Shown: positions 7,964 through 16,276, numbered from the stretch's first letter. The stretch is DNA of 64,000 nucleotides from Lentzea sp033794685 (GCA_033794685.1 JARAYZ010000001.1); one strand, 5' to 3'. Translations and numbers: made by a program. The notes: generated by a model not told the origin, from the letters alone.

Positions 7964-8952
7964 CGGACCCCCGCCGCGACCAGCACCTCGGCCAGCTCGT
8001 ACAGCGCGGCCACGTCCACCCCGTCCGTCAGGTCGGGCAGCTCCAGCGTCGGCAGGTCCGACTCGCCGAGCAGTTCCTTGGCCTCTTGTTGTGACTGCAC
8101 CCGGATGGCGTGCTCCACCGTCTCGTCGACCAAACCCTCGAGCGTGAACTCGTCGAGGTCGAGTCCGGCGGTCTTGAGCCCCGCGCGCACCCGCGACTCG
8201 TCGAGCCTGCCCTCGGCGGCGACCGGCAGCGACCGGGCGGGCAGCCGCGCCGGCTGGACCCGGTTCACCAGCACCGCGCCCGGACGCAGGTCGGCGCCGT
8301 CCAGGTCGACGACGGCGTCCAGGGTCTCGCGCACCGGCATCTCCTCCAGCAGCGCGACCAGGTGCACCGCCGTGTCGCCGGAGTGCAGCAGCCGCACGAC
8401 GCCCTCGCTCTGCCCCTTGATCGGCCCGACCTTGGCGAGGTCGGCCATGGCCTTGGTGACGTCGAGGAACTTGACCACGCGCCCGGTGGGCGGCGCGTCC
8501 AGCACGACGGCGTCGTAGAGGTGGCGGCCGTCGGGTCCGGTGCGGTTCACGCACTCCTTGACCTTGCCGGTCAGCAGCACGTCGCGCAGGCCCGGCGCGA
8601 GCGTGGTCGCGAACTCGATCGCGCCCATCTTGCGCAGCGTCCGGCCCGCGAAGCCGAGGTTGTAGAACATCGCCAGGTACTCGAGGAGCGCGGCCTCCGC
8701 GTCGACCGCGAGCGCGTGCACCTCACCGCCGCCCGGCGCGGACGCGATCCGTTCCTCCGAGTAGGGCAGCGGGGCCCGGTCGAAGAGCTGGGCGATGCCC
8801 TGCCTGCCCTCGACCTCCACCAGCAGCACGCGGCGCCCGCCGGTGGCCAGCGCGAGCGCCAACGCGGCCGCGACCGTCGTCTTGCCCGTGCCGCCCTTGC
8901 CGGAGACCACGTGCAGACGGGCTCGGGTCAGCTCCTCGGTCCACGACGTCAC
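7960..8952 (-). CDS. Get3/ArsA-family ATPase, first subunit (BagA / Rv3679-like)
   Basis: This 330-residue ATPase has a complete deviant Walker A, K19-G-G-T-G-K24-T-T, including the signature lysine that reaches across a dimer. Switch II appears in VVLDAPPTGRVVKFLDV. It starts with GTG 8952 and is first in the two-gene operon with bagB. Related ArsA/Get3 proteins move arsenite or handle tail-anchored membrane proteins; no arsenite-binding cysteine triad is visible, so an arsenite pump subunit is unlikely. A cytosolic heterodimer with the downstream product is inferred from the overlap and the complementary active-site features. Confidence 0.92.
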   Translation of the reverse strand: MTSWTEELTRARLHVVSGKGGTGKTTVAAALALALATGGRRVLLVEVEGRQGIAQLFDRAPLPYSEERIASAPGGGEVHALAVDAEAALLEYLAMFYNLGFAGRTLRKMGAIEFATTLAPGLRDVLLTGKVKECVNRTGPDGRHLYDAVVLDAPPTGRVVKFLDVTKAMADLAKVGPIKGQSEGVVRLLHSGDTAVHLVALLEEMPVRETLDAVVDLDGADLRPGAVLVNRVQPARLPARSLPVAAEGRLDESRVRAGLKTAGLDLDEFTLEGLVDETVEHAIRVQSQQEAKELLGESDLPTLELPDLTDGVDVAALYELAEVLVAAGVR

Positions 8953-8996
8953 ACGTCCAGACTATGTGTGAAATCGGTCGAAGGTGGATCGGTCGG

Positions 8997-9248
8997 TCAA
9001 TCCACCATGGTGAGGAAGAGAACGGCCATGGCGGTGGCGGCGACCAGCGCCCAGGCCACGACCGACGGCAGCCACAGCGCGATGCTGCCCGTGAGGATCA
9101 CCACGACCACGAGTCCGATGAGCCCGGCCTGCCAGACCTGGGTGCGCTGACTGTGCTTGCGGTCACGCACCTGCGCCATGGCGACGAGCACCATCACCAG
9201 CCCACCCGCCGCGAACAGGGCGGTGGCGATGATCCGCCAGGTCTCCAT
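8997..9248 (-). CDS. Small three-helix membrane protein of unknown function
   Basis: This 83-residue protein has three hydrophobic segments (about 5-26, 41-63 and 64-82) and a charged loop QVRDRKHSQRTQ after the first. I do not recognise a family. ATG 9248 is chosen because it places the first membrane helix directly at the N terminus; an upstream start would add an arginine-rich stretch unlike a signal. It diverges from the DUF4177 gene and lies 44 bp downstream of bagA, possibly in the same transcript. Confidence 0.7.
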   Translation of the reverse strand: METWRIIATALFAAGGLVMVLVAMAQVRDRKHSQRTQVWQAGLIGLVVVVILTGSIALWLPSVVAWALVAATAMAVLFLTMVD

Positions 9249-9316
9249 GTGATCAAGGTAGCTCCCAGTGGCGGAACCGCGCAGGCGCCGCACGGGTGGC
9301 AAGTTAGGCTCCGCGC

Positions 9317-9472
9317 ATGACGAAGTGGGAGTACGCGACCGTGCCGTTGTTGATCCACGCCACGAAGCAGATCCTCGACCAGTGGGGCGAGGACGGCTGG
9401 GAGCTGGTCACGGTGCTGACGAACCCGACCGGTGAGCAGCACGTCGCGTACCTGAAGCGAGTGAAGGCATGA
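9317..9472 (+). CDS. DUF4177 small protein
   Basis: This 51-residue protein begins MTKWEYATVPLLIHATKQIL and ends VAYLKRVKA. The pattern of WEY near the N terminus, LDQWGEDGWELV in the middle and YLKR at the end is that of DUF4177. Similar short proteins sit before RidA in actinobacteria (recalled as Rv3678A). Its stop overlaps the RidA start (ATGA 9469-9472), so the two are co-translated. Its function is unknown. Confidence 0.85.
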   Translation: MTKWEYATVPLLIHATKQILDQWGEDGWELVTVLTNPTGEQHVAYLKRVKA

Positions 9473-9924
9473 CCACCTGGAGCAACCGCCTGAAGGAGCT
9501 CGGCATCGAGCTTCCCGGCGTCGCCGCCCCGCTCGCCGCCTACGTGCCCGCCACGCAGAGCGGTCCGTGGGTGTTCACGTCCGGCCAGCTGCCGTTCGTG
9601 GAGGGCAAGCTGCCCGCCACCGGCAAGGTCGGCGCCGACGTCTCCCCGGAGGAGGCGAAGCAGTACGCCGCGACGTGCATCCTCAACGCTCTCGCGGCCG
9701 TGCATGCGCTTGTGGGGATTGACTCGATCAAGCGAGTCGTGAAAGTTGTCGGGTTCGTGGCCTCCGCCGAGGGCTTCACCGGTCAGCCGGGTGTCATCAA
9801 CGGTGCCTCGGAGCTGCTCGGCGAGATCTTCGGTGACGAGGGCAAGCACGCCCGGTCCGCCGTGGGCGTGGCCGAGCTGCCGATCGGCGCTCCGGTGGAG
9901 ATCGAACTGATCGTCGAGGTCTGA
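9469..9924 (+). CDS. RidA/YER057c/UK114-family enamine/imine deaminase (Rv3678c-like)
   Basis: This 151-residue protein has the RidA fold signature: PLAAYVPATQSGPWVFTSGQ (about 24-43), an internal VVKVVGFVAS strand, and ELPIGAPVEIELIVEV at the C terminus. RidA proteins release 2-aminoacrylate-type enamines as keto acids. The archetypal R-x-A-V-G catalytic arginine is not clearly present (SAVGVAELPIGAPVEIE instead), so it belongs to a divergent clade, often of unknown activity. It is coupled to the DUF4177 gene. Confidence 0.9.
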   Translation: MTTWSNRLKELGIELPGVAAPLAAYVPATQSGPWVFTSGQLPFVEGKLPATGKVGADVSPEEAKQYAATCILNALAAVHALVGIDSIKRVVKVVGFVASAEGFTGQPGVINGASELLGEIFGDEGKHARSAVGVAELPIGAPVEIELIVEV

Positions 9925-9958
9925 GTTCCGGGCTCTGGCTTTTGCTGAAGGGTGTGAC

Positions 9959-10561
9959 ATGTCGGACACGTGCCACGAACTGCTGCTGCGGCTCGCCGGA
10001 CGCCTTCCGGACGACCTGCTGTGGCGGTACCGGGACTGGGCCGCCTCGGACGCGTACGCGGTGCTCGCGCGCTCGTTGCCGCGCACCCTTCTGCACGGAC
10101 GCATCCCTCTGACGGATCACGAACTGCGCCTTTTGCAGGACGCGCTCGTGCCCTACGGGGCGGAACCGGGATACCTCAGTTCGGTCAAAGGACTGGACGA
10201 ACTGCCTGCCACCGACTACACCTTTTCCCCGGAATCACCTGATCGGGTGCCGATGGGGGATTCCGCGACCGTCGTCCTCGGTGCCACGCTGCGAGGCCGG
10301 CACGGGGTCGGTGAAGTTCGCTCCTGCTGGCGCATCGGTCCCGAAGGGATCAACCGCGTCCTGCTGGTGGCGGCCAGCACCGGCCACGCCCGGCTGACTG
10401 GCGAGCTGCAGCGCGTTCTGCGGGCGTTGGGCGAGCACGACCCGTGCGTCGAGGTCGTGTCGTCCGGCATGGACCTGCCGCCCTACCACCGGGCGGCGCT
10501 GGCGGCATCGGAGCTGGTGTGCGCCGGCGCCGAGTCCGATCAGCACCTGGTGCTGAGCTAA
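9959..10561 (+). CDS. Conserved actinobacterial protein of unknown function (paralogue A)
   Basis: This 200-residue soluble protein is not one I can assign. Its N-terminal part (ELLLRLAGRLPDDLLWRYR, about 8-26) and C-terminal part (SGMDLPPYHRAALAAS, about 170-185) align with the N-terminal 190 residues of the next gene. The pair is therefore a tandem duplication. The next gene starts 11 bp downstream, so they form an operon. Confidence 0.72.
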   Translation: MSDTCHELLLRLAGRLPDDLLWRYRDWAASDAYAVLARSLPRTLLHGRIPLTDHELRLLQDALVPYGAEPGYLSSVKGLDELPATDYTFSPESPDRVPMGDSATVVLGATLRGRHGVGEVRSCWRIGPEGINRVLLVAASTGHARLTGELQRVLRALGEHDPCVEVVSSGMDLPPYHRAALAASELVCAGAESDQHLVLS

Positions 10562-10572
10562 GGAGAACTGAC

Positions 10573-11706
10573 GTGACGAACGACGGTGTCGGCCTGCCGG
10601 TCCGTCTCCACGATCTCCTGTTGTCGATGGCCGGGCGCGTGGACGACGCCGCTCTGTCGCAGGCCCGCGAGTTCCTCGCGGTCGGAGAACTGGACCGCTC
10701 GATCGAGCTGCTCGTCGGCACGCTCCTCGCGGGCAGCATCCCGGTGCTGCCGGACGAGCGCGCCGCCATCACGTGGATCCTCCACGAGGTCCGCTCGGAC
10801 GGGGCGCTGACCGACCGCCTGCCGGTGGTCGAGATGCTGCCGTTCGTCCGGCACCGCTTCACCTCCGAGACCGACCCGGCCTCGGACATCGCCGCCGACC
10901 TGACCCGTGCGGTGTCGGTGCTGCCGGACATCCGCTCGGTGCGGTGCGTCTGGCGTTCGTCGCCGACGGGCTCCACGCCGGGTCCGTTGCCGCAACGAGT
11001 GGTGCTGGTGGACATCGGTCCGCAGGGCTTCGCGCCCGCGACCGCCTACCGGGTCGACGCGGTGCTGCGCAAGGCGGGCGTCCGTGCCGCCGTCGAGGTC
11101 CTGACGACCGGCGTGCAGCTCAGCGACTACCACGCCTCCGCGGTGACGGCGTCGCGCGCGGTGCCGATCTCCGGTGCCCCGTCCCCGTCCCCGATGGCCG
11201 ACCACGTCGCCCAGCAGCAGGCCTGGTTCGACCAGCCGGCCGAGGAGCTTCCCGCTCCGGCGCCGGTGGCCGAGCCGACACCGGCGCCGGAGCAACTGGA
11301 AGAGACCGGCTCACGACGCACACGTTCCACACCGACGGCGCTGGAGGGCTCGCAGCCCTTCCCTCCCAAGCCCGTCAAGCGCCTCCCGATGGTCGCGCCG
11401 GAGCCCGAGCACGAGGTGCTGCCCGAGCCCGTGCCGATCAACCGCGCCGAGATCACCACCGAGCTCAAGCCCGACGAGCTGGCGGCCCTGCAGGCCGCTC
11501 TCGCCGAGCCGGTCGGTGAACCGTCCTCCGTGGACGCGAACCTCAGCGAACGCGAGCGGGCCCTGCTGCAGCAGCTGCACGAGGAGCTGGCGCAGCGGGA
11601 GCAGACCGGGTCACCGGGGTCGGACAGCGGCCGCTGGCAGATCGACCGCTCGTCGTCGCGTCAGTCGGCGTTCGGGGCCTCGAACAACGGCCACCAGCCT
11701 CAGTAA
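10573..11706 (+). CDS. Conserved protein of unknown function with long disordered tail (paralogue B)
   Basis: This 377-residue protein has residues 1-200 matching paralogue A (DLLLSMAGRVDDAALSQAR aligned with ELLLRLAGRLPDDLLWRYR; GVQLSDYHASAVTAS with GMDLPPYHRAALAAS). Residues about 200-377 form a proline/glutamate-rich low-complexity extension with a helical stretch near NLSERERALLQQLHEELAQRE (about 319-339). GTG 10573 is used because AAGGAG lies just upstream and overlaps the previous stop codon. The 3' end overlaps the convergent MBL gene by 7 bp. No enzymatic motif is visible. Confidence 0.75.
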   Translation: MTNDGVGLPVRLHDLLLSMAGRVDDAALSQAREFLAVGELDRSIELLVGTLLAGSIPVLPDERAAITWILHEVRSDGALTDRLPVVEMLPFVRHRFTSETDPASDIAADLTRAVSVLPDIRSVRCVWRSSPTGSTPGPLPQRVVLVDIGPQGFAPATAYRVDAVLRKAGVRAAVEVLTTGVQLSDYHASAVTASRAVPISGAPSPSPMADHVAQQQAWFDQPAEELPAPAPVAEPTPAPEQLEETGSRRTRSTPTALEGSQPFPPKPVKRLPMVAPEPEHEVLPEPVPINRAEITTELKPDELAALQAALAEPVGEPSSVDANLSERERALLQQLHEELAQREQTGSPGSDSGRWQIDRSSSRQSAFGASNNGHQPQ

Positions 11707-12509
11707 CCGGTCCGCAGGTACTCCAGCTGGGCCCGCACCGACCACTCGGCGGCGGGCCACAGCACCCTGTCGACGTCCGCGTAGACGACCTCGACGACCT
11801 GCCGTGGCGTCGGTGCGCCGCCGAGCTGTTCGACGGCCTTGCGGACCTGCTCCAGGCGTTGCGTGCGGTGGGCCAGGTACCTGCGCGCGGCTTCCCCGGC
11901 GTCGGTGAGCTCGGGGCCGTGACCGGGCAGCACCGCGGTGCCCTCCGGCAGTTCGGCCAGCAGCTTCAGCGACTCGAAGTAGTCGCCGAGCTTCCCGTCC
12001 GGGTGGGCGACGATCGTCGTGCCGCGGCCCAGGACGGTGTCGCCGGTCAGCACGGCCTCGCCGTCGATCACGAAGCACAGCGAGTCGCTGGTGTGGCCGG
12101 GCGTGCCCAGGACGCGGAGCTCCAGCCCGGAACTGGTGATCACGGCGCCGTCCGTGAGGCCCTCTGAGCCGTACGTGAACGTCGGGTCGAGCGCGCGCAC
12201 CGGTGCCTTCACGAGCTCCGCGAACTCCCTGGCGCCCTCCGAGTGGTCGGGATGGCCGTGGGTCAGCAGGACTTCCGAGATCGGGCCGACGGCCGCGACG
12301 CGCTTCAGGTGGGCCTCGTCGAGCGGGCCCGGGTCGACGACGACGTACGACGTGGCGTCCGGGGCCTTGAGCAACCACGTGTTGGTGCCGTCGAGCGTCA
12401 TCGGGGACGGGTTGTCCGCGAGCAGCACGGCCGCATGGGGCGTGACCTGGCGGAGTTCGCCGTAACGCGGGTGCTCCGCGCGGGCGCCGATCAGCGGGGA
12501 ACCGCTCAC
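11700..12509 (-). CDS. MBL-fold metallohydrolase (LACTB2-like, Rv3677c-like)
   Basis: This 269-residue protein has the full metallo-beta-lactamase-fold metal set: H84-x-H86-x-D88-H89 (HGHPDH), GTPGHTSDS (about 139-147), TGDTVLG (about 158-164) and LPGHGPE (about 197-203). A C-terminal winged helix-like region carries R-x-E/R motifs of LACTB2-type hydrolases. Related proteins are ribonucleases or thioesterases; the substrate is unknown. GTG 12509 overlaps the upstream Nudix stop by 4 bp, so the two are co-translated. Confidence 0.88.
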   Translation of the reverse strand: MSGSPLIGARAEHPRYGELRQVTPHAAVLLADNPSPMTLDGTNTWLLKAPDATSYVVVDPGPLDEAHLKRVAAVGPISEVLLTHGHPDHSEGAREFAELVKAPVRALDPTFTYGSEGLTDGAVITSSGLELRVLGTPGHTSDSLCFVIDGEAVLTGDTVLGRGTTIVAHPDGKLGDYFESLKLLAELPEGTAVLPGHGPELTDAGEAARRYLAHRTQRLEQVRKAVEQLGGAPTPRQVVEVVYADVDRVLWPAAEWSVRAQLEYLRTGY

Positions 12510-13300
12510 TGGAACACCACCCGGATGACGTCGCCGTCGCGGATCAGCTTGGGGATGATCTTCTCGACGCTGCGCTCCTCGGCCATGACCTTCTCGACGG
12601 TGCCCAGGGCGCCCACCTCGTCGAGGGTGCGCCAGGTGGGCGGCATGAGCATGCGGCGGCCCTCCTGAGCGTCCTGGATGGCATCGGCGGGCGTCTGCCA
12701 CGAAGCGTCGGACGCCTCGGTCGTCTCGCCGTCCGCGTTCTGGCCCTGCGGCAGTGCGGCGACGAAGAAGCGGGTGTCGTAGCGGCGGGGCTCCTCGTAC
12801 GGCGTCACCCAGTTCGCCCACGGCCGCAGGAGATCCGCGCGCAGGACGAGGTCGTTGGCCGTGAGGAACTGGGCCAGGGAGATGTCGCGGTCGACGAGCT
12901 GCTGCCGGGCTTCCGAGTACTTCGCCGTGTCCGCGACGACCGACGTGGCGTCGGGGCCCGCGAGCAGCACGCCGGACTCCTCGAACATCTCGCGCACGGC
13001 GGCGCACACGAACGCACGCGCCGTTCCCGCGTCGACGTCGAAGATCTCGGCCCACCACTCCGGCGGCGGACCGGTCCACGCGACGGACGTGTCGGCGTCG
13101 CGTCGATCCACGCCCCCACCGGGGAAGACGCTCATGCCGCCGGCGAACGCCATGCCCTTCACCCGGCGCAGCAGGAAGGCTTCGAGGCCCTCGGCGCCGT
13201 CGCGGAGCAGGACCACCGTGACGGCGTCCTTGGGTTCGACGGGTTGGGAGACCGGCTTCGCGGGTACCAGGTTTCCCGGCAAGGTCATGTCGTCGGGCAT
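12506..13300 (-). CDS. Nudix hydrolase with a split Nudix box (NUDT19/RP2-like)
   Basis: This protein of about 264 residues begins its Nudix box at FPGGGVD (about 60-66) and completes it with AAVREMFEESGVLL (about 100-113). Roughly 30 residues, including WTGPPPEWWAEIF, separate the halves. Such insertions typify the NUDT19-type clade, some of which hydrolyse CoA esters. Two ATGs are possible (13300, 13288): GGAGG directly abuts the first and lies 12 nt before the second, so the true start may be 13288. It is first in an operon with the MBL hydrolase. Confidence 0.85.
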   Translation of the reverse strand: MPDDMTLPGNLVPAKPVSQPVEPKDAVTVVLLRDGAEGLEAFLLRRVKGMAFAGGMSVFPGGGVDRRDADTSVAWTGPPPEWWAEIFDVDAGTARAFVCAAVREMFEESGVLLAGPDATSVVADTAKYSEARQQLVDRDISLAQFLTANDLVLRADLLRPWANWVTPYEEPRRYDTRFFVAALPQGQNADGETTEASDASWQTPADAIQDAQEGRRMLMPPTWRTLDEVGALGTVEKVMAEERSVEKIIPKLIRDGDVIRVVFQ

Positions 13301-13339
13301 CCTCCGAGCGTACGACCGCGCTGACTCGAGGATGGTGTG

Positions 13340-13696
13340 ATGGCGACGAACGTCTCCGGCTGCATGGTGAAGATCCTGTTGTTCCTGCTCGGTGCCGTCA
13401 TGGGCACAGGCCTCACCGCGGTGGCGGGCGTGGTGATGTTCCTGCCCGACACCACGACGGTGAGCAGCGTCGATCCGACCACCGAGGCGCCGGGCGTCTA
13501 CGTGAAGAAGGTCGACCGGCTCGTGGGCGGCACCCACTACGAGGTCTGGCTCGGTCCGTCGGCGGACCGCGGCTTCGTCGTGACGGTGCCCGGCGGGTGG
13601 GGCCACGAGCCGCAGCGGGAGACCTCCGACGCGGGCGTGCGCCTGAAGTTCGACAAGGGCGGCGAGATCTTCGTGCCCAAGGCCAGTTACTCCTGA
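13340..13696 (+). CDS. Single-pass membrane protein of unknown function
   Basis: This 118-residue protein has an N-terminal membrane helix (about 9-35, MVKILLFLLGAVMGTGLTAV) followed by an extracytoplasmic domain of about 80 residues with a beta-rich pattern ending GGEIFVPKASYS. GTG 13337 is an alternative start 3 nt upstream; GAGG at 13328-13331 serves either. It is divergent from the Nudix gene and 14 bp upstream of the oxidoreductase, so probably co-transcribed with it. I recognise no family. Confidence 0.7.
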   Translation: MATNVSGCMVKILLFLLGAVMGTGLTAVAGVVMFLPDTTTVSSVDPTTEAPGVYVKKVDRLVGGTHYEVWLGPSADRGFVVTVPGGWGHEPQRETSDAGVRLKFDKGGEIFVPKASYS

Positions 13697-13710
13697 GGCA
13701 GGATGGGCGA

Positions 13711-14601
13711 GTGGACGAACAGCTGCGCGTAGGACTAGTCGGTGCCGGCCCGTGGGCGCAGATGATCCACGCCCCCGGAATCGCGAACCACCCCGGCACC
13801 AGGCTGACCGGCGTGTGGGCGCGCCGCCCCGAAGCGGCCGCCGAGCTCGCCGGTTCCCTCGGCGCGGAACCGTTCGAGGACTACACCGCGATGCTGTCCA
13901 CTGTGGACGCCGTGGCGTTCTGCGTGCCGCCGGGCGTGCAGGGCCCGATGGCGATCGAGGCGGCCCGCGCGGGCAAGCACCTCGTGCTGGAGAAGCCGAT
14001 CGCGGAGTCCGTCGAGGTGGCGGCGGAACTGGCCGATGCCGTCGCGGAGGCCGGCGTCGCGTCCCTGGTCGTGCTGACCCGCCGCTACGCCCCGGAGACC
14101 AAGGAGATGCTGGCCCAGCTGCACCGCACGGGCGGCTGGACCGGCGCGGACAGCCGCTGGATCTCCGGCGCGCTGCTGGACGGCCCGTTCTCGAACTCCC
14201 CGTGGCGCCACGACAAGGGCGCGCTGGACGACGTGGGCCCGCACGCGTTCGACCTGCTCGACGCCGCCCTGGGCGAGGTCACCGACGTGCTGGCCGCGAA
14301 CGTGTCGGACACCGGGCTGTGGCAGCTGATCCTGCAGCACTCCGGCGGCGCCACGAGCACCGTCTCGCTGTGCCTGTCGTTGCCGCTGCAGCCGCCGTTC
14401 GCGGACCTCACGGTGTTCGGGGTGAACGGCCATCGCACCCTGACCAACCGGGACACCCCCGCGCTGGAGTGCTTCACGAACCTGCTCGACGACTTCGTGG
14501 CGATGGTGCACAGCGGCACCACCACGCACGAGTGCGATGTGCGGCGAGGGCTGCACCTGCAGCGGATCATCGACCTGGCGCGCAGCAAGGCCGGTGCGTG
14601 A
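13711..14601 (+). CDS. Gfo/Idh/MocA-family NAD(P)-dependent oxidoreductase
   Basis: This 296-residue protein has a Rossmann N-terminal half with GLVGAGPWAQ (about 8-17) and the family dinucleotide-site motif EKPIAESVEVA (about 94-104, the EKP motif), then a beta-sheet substrate domain with GPHAFDLLDAALG (about 173-185), where the H of the DxGxH/GPHxxD motif lies. It probably oxidises or reduces a sugar or inositol derivative. GTG 13711 is chosen for AGGATGGG upstream. It overlaps the TPR gene by 4 bp (GTGA). Confidence 0.88.
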   Translation: MDEQLRVGLVGAGPWAQMIHAPGIANHPGTRLTGVWARRPEAAAELAGSLGAEPFEDYTAMLSTVDAVAFCVPPGVQGPMAIEAARAGKHLVLEKPIAESVEVAAELADAVAEAGVASLVVLTRRYAPETKEMLAQLHRTGGWTGADSRWISGALLDGPFSNSPWRHDKGALDDVGPHAFDLLDAALGEVTDVLAANVSDTGLWQLILQHSGGATSTVSLCLSLPLQPPFADLTVFGVNGHRTLTNRDTPALECFTNLLDDFVAMVHSGTTTHECDVRRGLHLQRIIDLARSKAGA

Positions 14602-15014
14602 GGTTCACGATCGACCCCGAGACGCTGCGTGAGGTCCCGGACGCGCACGAGGCATGGACGCAGATCGGAGTGGCCGCGCGCATGCTCGGTCAGCTCGACC
14701 TGGCCGAGCAGGCACTCACCACGGCGTTCGAGCTGCGCCCCTCGACCGCCTCGCTGCTGAGGCTGGCGCACGTGCACCAGTGGCAGGGCAGGTTCGCCGA
14801 GGCGCACGCGGAGTTCGCCCGGTGCGCGGACAGCGGCGAGATCGCCGACTTCGTGCACCAGCACTGGGGAAAGTGCTACTTCGACGAGGGCCGGTTCGAC
14901 GAGGCCCGCGCCCACTTCCAGCGGGCGTTGGACCTGCGTGAGGGCGGCGACCCGGCGTTGGCCGAGTCGGCGCGGGTCGCGCTCAGGGCGGCGGAGGCAC
15001 GCAGCACGCGCTGA
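14598..15014 (+). CDS. Tetratricopeptide-repeat protein
   Basis: This 138-residue soluble protein contains three TPR-like helical hairpins: AWTQIGVAARMLGQLDLAEQ (about 20-39), SLLRLAHVHQWQGRFAEAHA (about 52-71) and HWGKCYFDEGRFDEARAHFQ (about 90-109), with the G/A-F-A signature at positions 8, 20 and 27. It starts with GTG inside the stop of the oxidoreductase. It may be an adaptor for that enzyme, but nothing shows a partner. Confidence 0.8.
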   Translation: MRFTIDPETLREVPDAHEAWTQIGVAARMLGQLDLAEQALTTAFELRPSTASLLRLAHVHQWQGRFAEAHAEFARCADSGEIADFVHQHWGKCYFDEGRFDEARAHFQRALDLREGGDPALAESARVALRAAEARSTR

Positions 15015-15055
15015 CCCGTCCAAAATTGTCAGGGGTGCCCGCTAGCGTCCAGAAC

Positions 15056-16147
15056 ATGGACCTCACCGCCACGACCGCCGAGCTCGCCGGTGCCGCCGCC
15101 GAGGTGGCGCGGCTGCTGCCGACCAGGGTGCTCGACCCGGTGCTGGCGGGCGTCAGGCTCCGCGCGGGCACGGACGTCGAGATCGCGGGCAGCGACCAGG
15201 AGCACGGCGTGCGCCTGAGCATCACCGCGACGGTGCACACCGAGGGCGAGGTGCTCGTGCCGGCGAAGCCGCTGGCCGCGACCCTCCAGGCACTCGACGA
15301 ACCGCAGGTGCGGCTCAAGGTCGAGGGCCAGCGGCTCGCGATCCGCACGCCGAGTTCGAGGTTCGCGATCCCGTTGCTCGACCTGGACCACCACCCCGGC
15401 GTCCCGGAGCTGCCGCGGCTGCAGGGGCACGTCGACGCCGCGAAGCTCAAGCTGATCGCGGCGGTGGCGGGGGCGGCGAGCAAGGACGACGCGCTGCCCA
15501 TCTTCACCGGCATCCGGATCCAGTCGGACGAGCAGAAGCTGCACGTCATGGCCACGGACCGCTATCGCATGGCCTACGCCACACTGCCGTGGGAACAACA
15601 AGGTCAACTGGACCTGTTGGTACCTGCGAAGGCGCTCGTCGAAGCAGCCCGGCAGGCCGACGGCCGTGTCGCCCTGCACGCGAACGAGGACCGCATCGGC
15701 CTCGCCTGGGGCCACAACTCGATCTCCACCGCACTGCTGGCCGCTCCGTTCCCGGACGACCGGGCGCGCCGACTCCTGGAGGCAGTCATCGACAGCACGG
15801 TGCTCGTGGACGCGGACGCGTTGGCACGCGCCGTCCGCAGAGCCACGCCCTACGGCGGCCCGCACCAGGCCGTGACCATCCAGGTCGAGGACTCGGAGGT
15901 CAGGGTCAAGGGCAGCGACCCGCAACAGGGCGAGTCGGAGGAGTTCGTCAAGGCCACGGTCGAGGGCGACCGGCTGACCAAGACGTTCCAGGCCCGCTAC
16001 CTCGCGGATGCGCTGAAGGCGTTCGCGGGCAGGCGGATCGAGCTGAAGATCCAGGACGGCCTGCGCTCGACGGTGCTGACGTCGCCGCCGCTCGAGGACG
16101 GCGTCGAGCTCACCTACCTCGTGGTGCCGATGCGTTCGGTGGCCTGA
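15056..16147 (+). CDS. DNA polymerase III beta (sliding clamp)-like protein, probable paralogue of DnaN
   Basis: This 363-residue protein spans the three clamp domains: N-terminal (LLPTRVLDPVLAGVRLRAG, about 21-39), middle (DDALPIFTGIRIQ and ATDRYRMAY, about 144-175) and C-terminal (EFVKATVEGDRLTKTFQARY), ending VVPMRSVA like the conserved C-terminal MPxR tail of DnaN. It is not next to dnaA, gyrB or recF, so it is probably a second clamp-like gene. ATG 15056 is the first conventional start; GTG 15035 is possible. Terminator 16154-16186 follows. Confidence 0.85.
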   Translation: MDLTATTAELAGAAAEVARLLPTRVLDPVLAGVRLRAGTDVEIAGSDQEHGVRLSITATVHTEGEVLVPAKPLAATLQALDEPQVRLKVEGQRLAIRTPSSRFAIPLLDLDHHPGVPELPRLQGHVDAAKLKLIAAVAGAASKDDALPIFTGIRIQSDEQKLHVMATDRYRMAYATLPWEQQGQLDLLVPAKALVEAARQADGRVALHANEDRIGLAWGHNSISTALLAAPFPDDRARRLLEAVIDSTVLVDADALARAVRRATPYGGPHQAVTIQVEDSEVRVKGSDPQQGESEEFVKATVEGDRLTKTFQARYLADALKAFAGRRIELKIQDGLRSTVLTSPPLEDGVELTYLVVPMRSVA

Positions 16148-16153
16148 GAAGCG

Positions 16154-16186
16154 CGGAAGGCCGGCCCGCGCCGGACCGGCCTTCCG
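16154..16186 (+). terminator. Terminator of the sliding clamp-like gene
   Basis: CGGAAGGCCGG (16154-16164) and CCGGCCTTCCG (16176-16186) form a perfect 11-bp stem, followed by TTTCGTTCGTT. Confidence 0.85.
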
Positions 16187-16236
16187 TTTCGTTCGTTCCC
16201 GGCGCGAGGCACCGCACCAAGCACGGAGAACGCGAA

Positions 16237-16261
16237 AGGCCGGCCCACTCCAGGCCGGCCT
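16237..16261 (-). terminator. Terminator of the MFS gene
   Basis: AGGCCGGCC (16237-16245) and GGCCGGCCT (16253-16261) form a 9-bp stem; on the minus strand it is followed by TTCGCGTTCT, 16 nt after the MFS stop. Confidence 0.75.
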
Positions 16262-16276
16262 CCCACGTCACGTTTC

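Noticed and set aside
7964..8554. N-terminal extension of the BagB frame upstream of 7963
   Set aside because: This part overlaps bagA and has arginine-rich shadow composition. The P-loop protein starts naturally at ATG 7963, which overlaps the bagA stop by 4 bp.
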